Below, piece after piece: positions 45,001-53,540 of a stretch of DNA of 64,000 nt (positions within the stretch are counted from its first letter, which is position 1; the number at the start of each line of letters is the position of its first letter). Source of the stretch: Methanofollis formosanus (lineage in GTDB: Archaea > Halobacteriota > Methanomicrobia > Methanomicrobiales > Methanofollaceae); assembly GCF_019633745.1 (NCBI RefSeq), contig NZ_CP037968.1, positions 682,001-746,000 on the forward strand. Reading direction: 5' to 3'. The notes beneath the pieces were generated by a model. It was not told the DNA's origin. It saw only the letters and a program-made list of their open reading frames with translations, and searched no databases. The position numbers and the translations under genes are program-made.

Positions 45001-45031
45001 TCAGTTGGTTGATAGAGCGGATCAATCAACT
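45001..45031. promoter_or_regulatory. Inverted repeat upstream of the small type B gene
   Basis: CAGTTGGTTGAT (45001-45012) and ATCAATCAACTG (45020-45031) form 12-base arms with one mismatch around a 7-base spacer. It lies about 90 bases before the ATG of the 44331-44909 gene. The length and symmetry fit a dimeric regulator site or a leader hairpin; neither can be chosen from sequence alone. Confidence 0.4.
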
Positions 45032-45148
45032 GCAACATATTGATAGATCCACAGTGACACATATAATTTCCTAAATGAATCTATAATATCGCCCTATATC
45101 ACAAAAAATCAGACATAAGACCATAAAAATCAATTTCCATCACCCAGG

Positions 45149-45168
45149 GGTTCCCGTCTTCGGGAACC
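45149..45168. other. Perfect 8-bp hairpin with TCTT loop
   Basis: GGTTCCCG and CGGGAACC flank TCTT. The hairpin lies in the roughly 740-base gap between the surface cluster and the MoxR operon, where I see no gene. No T-run follows on either strand, so it is not an obvious terminator; a small RNA or bidirectional barrier is possible. Confidence 0.35.
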
Positions 45169-45427
45169 GCCCCGGTGCGTGCGTGCAGAAGAGTCCTTTT
45201 TTCCGGAGGGTAAGGACAGGGGATGCCCCCAGGGGCAGATAATGGAGGGTCTTAAACCTTGAGACTGGCCAGGACGATGATGCAGTGCAAGGGTCCTCAT
45301 GTATGAAACCAGGGCTATTCACCCGATTTCTGCCTGGCCGGGATGATTCATGGAGTGTAGTCTGCCCCGGTCCCCTGTCCGGGTGTATCCCTCGAAGGTG
45401 TGTGGTCTGCCGATCTGTTCATGGACG

Positions 45428-45465
45428 TTGATTAACATAAAGCGTTAATCAAACAATTATGTTTG
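45428..45465. promoter_or_regulatory. Two adjacent perfect palindromes
   Basis: TTGATTAAC (45428-45436) pairs with GTTAATCAA (45444-45452) across 7 bases, and CAAACA (45450-45455) pairs with TGTTTG (45460-45465) across 4 bases. They overlap slightly and lie about 185 bases upstream of the MoxR gene. They look like operator sites for an unknown regulator. Confidence 0.35.
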
Positions 45466-45647
45466 ATGATCTCAGACAAAATATATCTTTCGTTTTGCCC
45501 CCGCCGCGAGAGAGCCCATCCATGATCATTCAAAATGGAAAAAAACGTACAATATGCCCATAGACCGACCGGGGCAGATGCGGGAAACTATCTGCCCTTA
45601 ACATCGGCGACAGATCAACACGATAATATTGGCAGGTCTCAAAAACT

Positions 45648-46664
45648 ATGACACAAGGCCGTGATCCCGTGCAGAATAACACAATATCGACAGAAGAAGG
45701 AACCGCCCGGATACAGGAGTGCAGAGACGCTCTCATACAGGTAAAAGAGGAGATGCAGCGGGTGATCGTCGGGCAGGAGGAGACGATCCGAGACCTCCTC
45801 ACCGCCCTCGTCGCGGGGGGCAACGTCCTCCTCGAAGGGGTGCCGGGCCTGGCAAAGACCCTCACCGTCCGGACGCTCGCCGCCTGCACCGCCTGCTCGT
45901 TCGCCCGCATCCAGTTCACCCCCGACCTCCTCCCCTCGGATATCACCGGCACGACCGTCTATCGCCAGCACGATGGGGTCTTCTCCCTGGTGAAGGGCCC
46001 GGTCTTCCACAACATCGTCCTGGCAGACGAGATCAACCGCGCCCCGCCGAAGGTCCAGTCGGCCCTCCTCGAGGCGATGCAGGAGCGGCAGGTCACCATC
46101 CAGGGCGAGACCTGTGCCCTGCCCGATCCCTTCTTCGTCCTGGCCACCCAGAACCCGATCGAGTCCGAAGGAACCTACCCCCTCCCCGAGGCCCAGACCG
46201 ACCGCTTCCTCTTCAAACTCATCATGGACTATCCGGGCGTGGAGGACGAGGTCGAGATCCTCGACCGGTTCGCCGCCAGGACCGAGGTCGCCCCCGCCTG
46301 CGTCCTCACCGTCCCTGAACTCCAGAACATTCAGGCCACCGCGCGCGCCGTCCGCGCCGACCCGGCGGTGCGGGAGTACGCCGCCAGGATCGTGGACGCC
46401 ACCCGCCACCCCGACAAGTACGCCCTCCGGACCGGCGAGTACATCGAGTGGGGCGCCTCGCCGCGTGCCACCCTCTCCCTCGTGCTGGGGGCCAAGGCCC
46501 GCGCCCTCCTGGAAGGCCGCACCTACATCGTCCCTCACGACATCAAGGCCGTCGCCCACAACGCCCTGCGCCACCGCATCCTCCTCACCTATGCGGCAGA
46601 CGCCTGCGGGGTCAGGAGCGACGCGATCATCGACGAGGTGCTCGGCGTCGTCGAGGTGCCGTGA
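45648..46664 (+). CDS. MoxR-family AAA+ ATPase
   Basis: Cytoplasmic ATPase of 338 residues that assists folding or metal loading of partner proteins, usually with VWA-domain proteins. Walker A GVPGLAKT is near 65, Walker B VLADEINRAPP near 125, sensor 1 region FVLATQNPIE, and arginine-rich EAQTDRFLF. A TATA-like GATAATATT at 45622-45630 sits only about 20 bases before the ATG, which points to a leaderless transcript. It starts a four-gene operon of MoxR, DUF58, BatA-like VWA and a membrane BatD-like protein, coupled by TGATG to the next gene. Confidence 0.93.
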   Translation: MTQGRDPVQNNTISTEEGTARIQECRDALIQVKEEMQRVIVGQEETIRDLLTALVAGGNVLLEGVPGLAKTLTVRTLAACTACSFARIQFTPDLLPSDITGTTVYRQHDGVFSLVKGPVFHNIVLADEINRAPPKVQSALLEAMQERQVTIQGETCALPDPFFVLATQNPIESEGTYPLPEAQTDRFLFKLIMDYPGVEDEVEILDRFAARTEVAPACVLTVPELQNIQATARAVRADPAVREYAARIVDATRHPDKYALRTGEYIEWGASPRATLSLVLGAKARALLEGRTYIVPHDIKAVAHNALRHRILLTYAADACGVRSDAIIDEVLGVVEVP

Positions 46665-47527
46665 TGGAGACGGCCGCCGACCTGATCGCGCGGGTGAGAC
46701 CGGTGCCGCTGATGGCCCTCCTCCAGGCCGGCGGCACCTTTGCCGGCGGGCACCGCTCCCCCCTCGTCGGGCAGGGGATCGAGTTTGCCGGGATCAGGGC
46801 CTACGTCCCGGGCGACGACGTGCGCACCATCGACTGGAAGGTCACCGCCCGTCGCGCCGCCCCCTATGTCAGGGAATATACCGAAGACCGCGAGATGAAC
46901 CTCTACATCGCCATCGACTGCTCGGCCTCGGGAGGGTTTGCCGGGGCCGGCCAGAAAGACCGGACGATCATCGACGCGGCGGCGGCCCTCGTCCTCGGTG
47001 CCGAGTCGTGCGGCGACCGGGTGGGCCTCTGCCTCTTCTCCGACCGGATGGAGAGTCTCGTCCCGGCGCGGCGGGGACGGCGGCATGTGGCCGTCCTCCT
47101 CTCGGCCCTCCTCGCGCGGCTGCCCTTCTCGGGCCGGACCGACCTGCAGACCGCGCTCGGCGCCCTCACCCCGTCCCTTCCGCCGCTGAGCACCGTCCTC
47201 ATCATCTCGGACTTCGTCACCCCGCCCTTCACCGAGGCGCTGAAGGTGCTCGGAAAGAAGCACCGGGTGGTGCTCCTCCGCGTCACCGACCCCCACGAAG
47301 AGACTCTCCCCGACCTCGGCCTCATCTCCCTGGAGGACGCGGAGAGCGGGGAACAGATGATCGTCGACACCTCCGACCCCGCACTCAGGCGGCGTTTCAG
47401 TGAGGCCGCCGCCGGACACGCACGCACCCTCGCCCTGGCCGCCGGCGAGTGCCGGGCCCCGCTGATCCCCCTCACGGCCGGGGACGACCTCAGGGAGACC
47501 CTGATGCAAGAGCGGGGGCGGCGCTGA
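46664..47527 (+). CDS. DUF58 / VWA-like protein of the MoxR operon
   Basis: Protein of 287 residues. The ATG at 46664 shares a base with the MoxR stop, so the longer upstream frame is rejected. It has the DUF58 signature GIEFAGIRAYVPGDDVRTIDWKVTARRA near 40-67 and a VWA-like fold after it, with IAIDCSASGGF in place of the MIDAS DxSxS. DUF58 proteins are the standard partners of MoxR ATPases. Its stop is directly followed by the BatA-like gene. Confidence 0.9.
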   Translation: METAADLIARVRPVPLMALLQAGGTFAGGHRSPLVGQGIEFAGIRAYVPGDDVRTIDWKVTARRAAPYVREYTEDREMNLYIAIDCSASGGFAGAGQKDRTIIDAAAALVLGAESCGDRVGLCLFSDRMESLVPARRGRRHVAVLLSALLARLPFSGRTDLQTALGALTPSLPPLSTVLIISDFVTPPFTEALKVLGKKHRVVLLRVTDPHEETLPDLGLISLEDAESGEQMIVDTSDPALRRRFSEAAAGHARTLALAAGECRAPLIPLTAGDDLRETLMQERGRR

Positions 47528-48478
47528 ATGGCCGGATTTTCTCATCCCCTCTGGCTCCTCGGCCTCCTCGGCCTGCCCGTTCTGTATCTCCTCTACCTCA
47601 GGGCGGAGAAAAGGCGGAAGAAAGAAGCGCTGCTCTTCTCAGGTGTTTCCATACTCAAGGAGGCAATCGGGGAGACGAAACCTTCCAGGCGGCCGCAGGT
47701 CCTCTTCCTCCTCACCCTCCTTGCCGTCGCTCTCCTGATCACCGGCCTCGCCGGCCCCCACGTCCCGCTGGAAGGGATACACGAAGGCGTCTCAGTGGTG
47801 CTCGCCATCGATACCTCGGGGAGCATGGCGGCGACCGACTACCCGCCAGACCGCCTCTCGTCGGCAAAGTCGGCCGCAGAAAAACTGCTCGACGGACTGG
47901 AGAGCGAGGACTACGCGGGCGTCGTCATCTTCGAGAACGGGGCGATGAGCGCCGCCTACCTCTCTCCGGACCACGAGCGGGTCATCGGAAAACTCCAGGC
48001 CATCAAACCCCGGGACGGCCCCACCGCCCTCGGCGACGGTCTCGCCCTCGCCGTGGACATGGCCGACGCCATCCCGAACCGGAAGAAAGTGGTCGTCATC
48101 CTCTCGGACGGGATGAACAATGCCGGCATCATCTCGCCGGCGCAGGCCGCCGGGTTTGCGGTGGAGCGGGGCGTCCGGGTCTATACCGTCGGCCTCGGCT
48201 CCGCAGGCCCGGTCGCCTTCGGCACAGCCGAGGACGGGTCCACCCAGTATGCCCGCCTCGACGAGAAGACGCTCAGGGAGGTGGCGGCGACAACCGGCGG
48301 GAAGTATTTCAGGTCGGTGGACGGCGACACCCTGCAGGAGATCTATGCCGCCCTCCCGGCCGAGATCGAGCGGGAACCGGAGGAGACCGATGTCGCCGGG
48401 GCCTTCTTCGTTGCGGCCGTCCTCGTTCTCCTTGCTGAATGTTGGCTGCGATATGGAAGGGGGAGGATCCTCCCATGA
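47528..48478 (+). CDS. BatA-like VWA-domain membrane protein
   Basis: Membrane protein of 316 residues. Two N-terminal transmembrane helices (about 9-24 and 57-76) precede a VWA domain with a full MIDAS motif DTSGS at 95-99 and later ILSDGMNN; a third helix lies near the C-terminus (FFVAAVLVLLAECW). This is the BatA/BatB (Aer-Bat) layout. The VWA domain should lie outside and bind a metal-dependent partner. It begins immediately after the DUF58 stop and overlaps the next gene by 4 bases. Confidence 0.9.
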   Translation: MAGFSHPLWLLGLLGLPVLYLLYLRAEKRRKKEALLFSGVSILKEAIGETKPSRRPQVLFLLTLLAVALLITGLAGPHVPLEGIHEGVSVVLAIDTSGSMAATDYPPDRLSSAKSAAEKLLDGLESEDYAGVVIFENGAMSAAYLSPDHERVIGKLQAIKPRDGPTALGDGLALAVDMADAIPNRKKVVVILSDGMNNAGIISPAQAAGFAVERGVRVYTVGLGSAGPVAFGTAEDGSTQYARLDEKTLREVAATTGGKYFRSVDGDTLQEIYAALPAEIEREPEETDVAGAFFVAAVLVLLAECWLRYGRGRILP

Positions 48479-49941
48479 CCCGACGGTTCATGCTTCTCTT
48501 TCTCCTCCTCCTCCTTGCCATCGTCGGGATGGGGAGCGCCGGCGACGTCACCCTCTCGACACCGCAGAGCGAATACGTCTTCCAGATCGGAGAGACCGGG
48601 GAGGTCACGCTGGACGTCGCCAGCTCCCTGGCGACCGAGGTGCCCGGCACCCTCACCGTGGCGCTGACCCCGAAGGACGGAACCGTCGGCGCCGGCAGGA
48701 GTCAGGTCAGGAGCATCACGGTCGGAGCCGGGGAGAACACCCTCGCCGTCGCGCTCGGCACCTCCGACCTCCCCGCGACCTTCGGGCTTGCGGTCACCTT
48801 CGAGTACGACGGGAAGGCGGCGCATCTCTCTGGAGTGATCGTCCGCTTCGTCGAGGAGGTGACGGAAGAAGAGACCCAGGCCGAGGAGGAGACAAAGGTG
48901 ACCTCGGTCGAGACGGCGGCGCCGCAGTCCCAGGAAGGAACGAGCAGCAGCCGAACCGGATCTTCGTCGGCGACCGACCGGATGGTCCAGGCCGGGCAGA
49001 TGCCACAGGACGCCGACGCCCTCAGGGCAGGAATGGCAGAGGAGGACCGGTCGGTGCGGGAGGCGCGAGACGACCTCCTCGCCAGGGTGATGACCGATCC
49101 GGTGGTCCTGCGCCTCGACCACCGGTTGAAGATCGACGGCTTCCAGCAGGCCGGACAGGATGCCGAGCCCGAGAGCGGGACGTTCACCCTCACCTATCTG
49201 CGGGGCGAGGTCGAAGAGGCCAGGATCGACGGCGTGATGCACGACGACCTCGCCTATGCCTGCCTGGACTCGGCCGTCCCCATCCAGATCCCCGGCCTCG
49301 TGGCCGACAACCTGACCTTCCAGGAGTACGCCGGCCAGGTGACCGGCGAGGGACTTGCCCGCGGCAGGACGGTCATGAACCTCACCCACGAGGATCAGTT
49401 CTATTCCTTCTCATATGGCGAGGGGATCGCAGAGATCCGCGCCGTCCTGAGTGGGGGTAAGGTCAGGGAGGTGAGCCTGGACTGGCAGATGAACTGGGTC
49501 CCGCTCATCGGCCTGATGGCCGGATGCACCCTGCTCCTGGTCCTGGCCTACGCCACCTACCGCCGACGGCAGGATGAGGTGCCGCCTCTTCCCCTTCCTG
49601 AAGAGAAGAGCGTCCCTGCTCCCGGGCCGTCCCCGGCAGAGATCCTTGCGAGGGCCGAGGCCGACTATAAGGCCGGCGAGCGGGTGCAGGCCTACCGGGG
49701 TGCGGCGCGGGCCCTCAGAGAAGAGATCTCCATGACCCGCGGCAGGGGCAGAGAACTCACCGACGAAGAGACGATCGCACTCCTCGCAGAGGCGGATCGA
49801 ACGACTTTAAAGATCCAGAACGTGCTTTCAAAGTGTAGCCGCGTCTCTTTTGGCGGCGAAACCCCGGATAAGACGGATTTCATGACGATCGTCGCGGAGG
49901 TCAGGGAGATCATCACGAATGAAGATGAAGATGTTCAATAA
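48475..49941 (+). CDS. Membrane protein of the MoxR operon with external beta-rich and internal helical domains
   Basis: Protein of 488 residues from ATG 48475, which overlaps the BatA-like stop (ATGA) and has GGGAGGATCC upstream. Signal peptide to about 22; an immunoglobulin-like domain to about 125; a Glu/Thr/Ser-rich linker (about 130-180); a second extracellular domain; one transmembrane helix at about 342-362; and a helical cytoplasmic tail with AEILARAEADYKAGERVQAY. The plan resembles BatD plus a DUF4129-type tail, but I would not assign a name. It ends the operon. Confidence 0.8.
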   Translation: MTRRFMLLFLLLLLAIVGMGSAGDVTLSTPQSEYVFQIGETGEVTLDVASSLATEVPGTLTVALTPKDGTVGAGRSQVRSITVGAGENTLAVALGTSDLPATFGLAVTFEYDGKAAHLSGVIVRFVEEVTEEETQAEEETKVTSVETAAPQSQEGTSSSRTGSSSATDRMVQAGQMPQDADALRAGMAEEDRSVREARDDLLARVMTDPVVLRLDHRLKIDGFQQAGQDAEPESGTFTLTYLRGEVEEARIDGVMHDDLAYACLDSAVPIQIPGLVADNLTFQEYAGQVTGEGLARGRTVMNLTHEDQFYSFSYGEGIAEIRAVLSGGKVREVSLDWQMNWVPLIGLMAGCTLLLVLAYATYRRRQDEVPPLPLPEEKSVPAPGPSPAEILARAEADYKAGERVQAYRGAARALREEISMTRGRGRELTDEETIALLAEADRTTLKIQNVLSKCSRVSFGGETPDKTDFMTIVAEVREIITNEDEDVQ

Positions 49942-50020
49942 CTCCATTTAACATCCTTCATCTCCTGAACCTCCAAAATCCAACGATTTCACAGAGAGTT
50001 CCGGGATTAAATCCTGCACC

Positions 50021-50029
50021 CTTATAATC
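50021..50029 (+). promoter_or_regulatory. TATA box for the TiaS-related gene
   Basis: CTTATAATC lies about 31-39 bases before the ATG at 50060. No ribosome site stands directly before that ATG, so the transcript is probably leaderless or nearly so. Confidence 0.5.
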
Positions 50030-50059
50030 TATCCACGTGAAAAAGTACACGAGATTTCA

Positions 50060-50764
50060 ATGACAGTCTACGTAGCCATGGACGATACCGACAACCTCAA
50101 CTCCCGCGGGACCGGGAGGCTTGCCAGGTCTGTTGCAGCGGCCCTCGCCGAAGAGTATGAGGTCTTTGGCGTCACACGCCACCAGCTCTATGTCAACGAC
50201 GCCATCCCCTATACCTCGCACAACTCCTGCGCCGTCCTTCACCTCCCGCATGCCGAAAAACAGGACATCCCTGCGATCTTCGAGATGACAGAACAGATGA
50301 TGCTCGACGACTTCGTCGAGGGCAGCGACCCGGGCCTGGCCGTCGCCTCGGCCAGTCAGGTCACCCCGGCCCTCCTCGCCTTCGGCAAGGACGCCAAGTC
50401 AAAGGTGCTCACCCAGGAGATGGCACGAAGCCTTGCAAAGAACCTGGACATCAGGCTCAAGGGACTCGGCGGGACCGAAGACGGGGTCATCGGGTCCATG
50501 GCCGGAATCGGGCTTGCCCGGGCCGGGAACGACGGACGGTTCCTCCAGGTCGGACGGATCAGAGAGATCACCGGCCTGTGCACCGCCGAAGAACTTCTTG
50601 AGGCCGGGATCGATGCCATCATCACCCGTGACGGCCGGCAGGTCACAAAAGGGATCATCGAGGCACCGGAAGGAAAATCGGTGAAGCCCTGCCCGATCGG
50701 GGGCTGGGTCGTCCTCATCGTCGATGAACAGGACGGACACATCATCCCTGTGAAAAGAGATTGA
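50060..50764 (+). CDS. TiaS-related protein of unknown role
   Basis: Protein of 234 residues that opens YVAMDDTDNLNSRGTGRLAR, close to the N-terminal DDTD catalytic motif of TiaS (tRNA-Ile2 agmatidine synthase). It lacks the C-terminal OB and zinc-ribbon domains that full TiaS (over 400 residues) uses to hold tRNA, so it is not that enzyme. It continues as one alpha/beta domain with GLGGTEDGVIGSMAGIGLA. Two bases separate it from the secreted protein gene of the ECF operon, so they are likely co-transcribed, although the link in function is unclear. Confidence 0.75.
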   Translation: MTVYVAMDDTDNLNSRGTGRLARSVAAALAEEYEVFGVTRHQLYVNDAIPYTSHNSCAVLHLPHAEKQDIPAIFEMTEQMMLDDFVEGSDPGLAVASASQVTPALLAFGKDAKSKVLTQEMARSLAKNLDIRLKGLGGTEDGVIGSMAGIGLARAGNDGRFLQVGRIREITGLCTAEELLEAGIDAIITRDGRQVTKGIIEAPEGKSVKPCPIGGWVVLIVDEQDGHIIPVKRD

Positions 50765-50765
50765 G

Positions 50766-51557
50766 ATGGAATTCCGCACCAGAGTCGTCGTCGCCTTTGC
50801 GCTGCTCATCGCCATCGCAGCAACGGCTCTGGCGGTTCAGATCTCTGCCGAGGGGCTTTACGGCCCTGAAACCGGGCGGGAACCCCCGGTCAGTTCGGAC
50901 ATGACCTTCTCGCGGGCCGACTTCCTCTACGGCCCGCAGGACTGGCGTCCATACCTCACCCCCCTCTCCCTCAATATACTCCCTGCCACCGGCGAGGACG
51001 AGCAGTGGTACTTCATGCTCGTCAGACTGAACGAAACCCCACAGGGCGGCAACCCGGCCCTGTATACGACCCGCTCGGTCGCCGTCGACTATGCCTTCAA
51101 AGACCTCTCCGGCACTGCCGCCTTCTACCTGTACGGCAAAAGGGCCGGGAGCGGGAGGGCATGGACCAGCAGGCAGGACGGCTACGGGGCCTCCGGCCTC
51201 GTGGTCACGGGGACGGCCGCACCCGGACGCGGGATGCCGCAGGCCTCTCCGTTCACGCACACCGGCGAGTGGGTGGAGATGAGACTTGCCAACACCCACG
51301 GCCTCGGCCCCGACGAGATCCCCACGGCGACCGTCGCCTTCTGGTTCCCGCAGAACAAAGTCGGGCAGGACGCCCTGCATATCACCACCGACCTCGCACA
51401 ACGCAAAGGCCAGGTCACCACCGACGCCCCCTCCGCGGGACGTTTCTTCATCACCCATACGGGGGGAAGCCAGGTCGGCGCCGTGTACCTCCTCGTCGCC
51501 GTGGACCGACCCCAGCCCGACACCTTCTCGCTCAGGCTCATGACGGAGGCGGTATGA
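50766..51557 (+). CDS. Secreted accessory protein of an ECF transporter: D domain in swapped order
   Basis: Exported protein of 263 residues with a signal peptide or membrane anchor at about 5-25. It contains the two halves of the D domain of the large surface proteins, but reversed: half 2 comes first (46-149: SRADFLYGPQDWRPY, VAVDYAFKDLSGTAAFYLYG, WTSRQDGYGASGLVVTG) and half 1 second (187-259: DALHITTDLAQRKGQVTT, GRFFITHTGG, LLVAVDRPQPDTFSLRL). This is a circular permutation. It overlaps the ECF S-component gene by 4 bases, so it most likely serves that transporter at the outer face. Ligand unknown. Confidence 0.8.
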   Translation: MEFRTRVVVAFALLIAIAATALAVQISAEGLYGPETGREPPVSSDMTFSRADFLYGPQDWRPYLTPLSLNILPATGEDEQWYFMLVRLNETPQGGNPALYTTRSVAVDYAFKDLSGTAAFYLYGKRAGSGRAWTSRQDGYGASGLVVTGTAAPGRGMPQASPFTHTGEWVEMRLANTHGLGPDEIPTATVAFWFPQNKVGQDALHITTDLAQRKGQVTTDAPSAGRFFITHTGGSQVGAVYLLVAVDRPQPDTFSLRLMTEAV

Positions 51558-52108
51558 TGACCAGAAAAGAACCCTACTTCTCCCCCTATGAGATCGCCGT
51601 CCTCTCCCTCTGCGGCGCCCTCATCTTTGTCTCGAAGGTGCTGATCAAAGTCCCGCTCCACTCGCCCGGCCACTCCAGTCTCTTTGTGGTGATCCCCTTC
51701 CTCGTCGGCTGCGGCGTGGTACGGAAACCCGGAGCCGCGACCTATATCGGCCTGATCACCGGACTGCTCGCCTCCTTCTTCGGGCTCGAAGCCCTCCATC
51801 TCTTCGACGTCTTCAAGTACCTCGCCATGGGCCTGGTCATCGACGCCACCGCCCTGGTCTTCAACTTCAGGATGGACAACCCCGCCGTGGGCTTCATCGC
51901 CGGCGCCGCCGGGAGCATCGCAAAGATGGCGGTGAACTACAGCGTCCACCTCCTCCTCGGCGTCCCGGCCACCTTCATCGTCCTCGGCGTAGGGGTGGCC
52001 TCGGTGACCCATCTGGTCTTCGGCGGGATCGGCGGAGTGATCGGTGCCCTTGTCATTGCCCGCCTCATCAGAGCAGGAGTGATCGCGGGTGCGCCCTCCT
52101 CGTCCTGA
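51554..52108 (+). CDS. ECF transporter S component, substrate unknown
   Basis: Integral membrane protein of 184 residues with about six hydrophobic helices, begun at ATG 51554 where it overlaps the previous stop (ATGATGA). It has the features of an energy-coupling-factor substrate-binding subunit: an N-terminal ...YEIAVLSLCGALIFVSK helix, Gly-rich helices and a small size, and it is followed by matching ATPase and T subunits. HSPGHSSLFVVIPFLVG is a possible ligand-site segment. It is not an obvious CbiM, BioY or ThiT, so I leave the vitamin or metal open. Confidence 0.82.
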   Translation: MMTRKEPYFSPYEIAVLSLCGALIFVSKVLIKVPLHSPGHSSLFVVIPFLVGCGVVRKPGAATYIGLITGLLASFFGLEALHLFDVFKYLAMGLVIDATALVFNFRMDNPAVGFIAGAAGSIAKMAVNYSVHLLLGVPATFIVLGVGVASVTHLVFGGIGGVIGALVIARLIRAGVIAGAPSSS

Positions 52109-53540
52109 CCCCATCATCGATATCCGCGGCCTCTCATGCACCTACCAGGACCGGGGCACGGTCCTGAGAGACCTCGACCTTTCCATCAAACCGGGAGAAT
52201 TCGTTCTCCTCACCGGCCCCTCGGGTGCGGGAAAGTCCACGCTTCTCAGGTGCATCAACGGGCTCTTCCAGCATGACGGGATACAGGGCACGGCCACGGG
52301 GGACGTGCGGGTCTGCGGGAAAGACCCGGCCGCCACCCGCGTCTGCGACCTCGCACGCCTGGTCGGCACCGTCTTCCAGGACCCCGACCACCAGCTCTTC
52401 TCAAGCGATGTCGAGAGCGAGATCGCCTTCGGCCTCGAGCAACTCGGGACGGACCCCGCGAAGATGAAAGGACGGATCGATGAGGCGGCCGGAGCCGTCG
52501 GGGTCGGGCACCTCCTGCAGCGAGAGGTGAACGCCCTCTCCTGGGGAGAGCGGCAACGGGTCGCCATCGCCTCGGTCGTTGCGATGCGCCCCAGCGTCCT
52601 CCTCCTGGACGAACCGACCTCGGGGATAGACCAGAGCGGTGCGGGCCACCTCGTCTCTGTCCTGAAGAGGTTGAACGAGGAGACCGGGCTGACGATCGTC
52701 GTCGCCGAACACCGGTACGAACATTTCTCCAGGGTCTGTTCCAGACTCGTCTCGGTCCAGGACGGCGCGATCTGTTATGACGGCCCGCCGGTGAGTGCGG
52801 GGCTTCAGGCGCCTGAACGCGATCCGGCCGGCGACGGGACCGGATCGGAAGTGCCTGACCGCCCGCCTCTTCTCTCCTTTGAAGGGATCGTCTACACCTA
52901 CCCCGGCGCCGCCCGCCCGGCCCTCAACGGCGCCACCCTCACGGTCCATGCCGGGGAGGTGGTCGTCCTCGCCGGTCCGAACGGGTCCGGGAAGAGCACG
53001 CTGCTCCGCCATGTCAACGGTCTTCTCACGCCCGACCGGGGAACCGTGAGGGTCGGAGGAGAGGAGATCAGAGGAAAGTCGGTGGCCGAGATCGCCTCGT
53101 CGGTCGGATTTCTTGCACAGCATGCCGACACCCAGCTCTTTGCCGAGACGATCGAGGACGAGATCTCTTTCGCACCCGAGAACCTCGGGTTCTCCCCGGA
53201 AAAAAAGGAGGCGTCGGTCGGTCGGGTGATGAACGCCCTGGGCCTGGACCGGATCGGCCGTCTTGCCCACCCTCTCAACCTCTCGGTCGGCGAGAAACAG
53301 CGAGTGGCCATTGCAGGCATCCTTGCCATGGAGACGCCGGTGCTTGTCCTCGACGAACCCACCCTTGGCCTCGACCCGGCCCGCAAGGCCGGACTTGCAG
53401 AGGGGTTGCGCCGCTATGCGAGGGACGGAAAGGCGGTGCTCGTCACCACCCACGACCGGGAGTTCGCCGCCCTCCTCGGCGGGCGCGAGGTCAGGATACA
53501 GGACGGAACGATCGTCCAGATAGGGAGAGCAGAGCAATGA
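52089..53540 (+). CDS. ECF transporter ATPase with two fused ABC domains
   Basis: Cytoplasmic energising subunit of 483 residues. Domain 1 has Walker A GPSGAGKST, signature LSWGERQRV and Walker B VLLLDEPTSGID; domain 2 has Walker A GPNGSGKST, signature LSVGEKQRV and Walker B VLVLDEPTLGLD. The two cassettes replace the EcfA/EcfA' pair in a single chain. Start GTG 52089 overlaps the S-component end by 20 bases. It should assemble with the T subunit that follows. Confidence 0.93.
   Translation: MRPPRPDPIIDIRGLSCTYQDRGTVLRDLDLSIKPGEFVLLTGPSGAGKSTLLRCINGLFQHDGIQGTATGDVRVCGKDPAATRVCDLARLVGTVFQDPDHQLFSSDVESEIAFGLEQLGTDPAKMKGRIDEAAGAVGVGHLLQREVNALSWGERQRVAIASVVAMRPSVLLLDEPTSGIDQSGAGHLVSVLKRLNEETGLTIVVAEHRYEHFSRVCSRLVSVQDGAICYDGPPVSAGLQAPERDPAGDGTGSEVPDRPPLLSFEGIVYTYPGAARPALNGATLTVHAGEVVVLAGPNGSGKSTLLRHVNGLLTPDRGTVRVGGEEIRGKSVAEIASSVGFLAQHADTQLFAETIEDEISFAPENLGFSPEKKEASVGRVMNALGLDRIGRLAHPLNLSVGEKQRVAIAGILAMETPVLVLDEPTLGLDPARKAGLAEGLRRYARDGKAVLVTTHDREFAALLGGREVRIQDGTIVQIGRAEQ

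Noticed and set aside
46114-47403. 429-residue plus-strand frame across the MoxR and DUF58 genes
   Set aside because: Pro/Arg/Ser/Thr-rich out-of-frame reading of two well-supported genes.
50060-50764. tiaS (tRNA-Ile2 agmatidine synthase)
   Set aside because: Only the DDTD-type catalytic region is present; the tRNA-binding C-terminal domains are missing.
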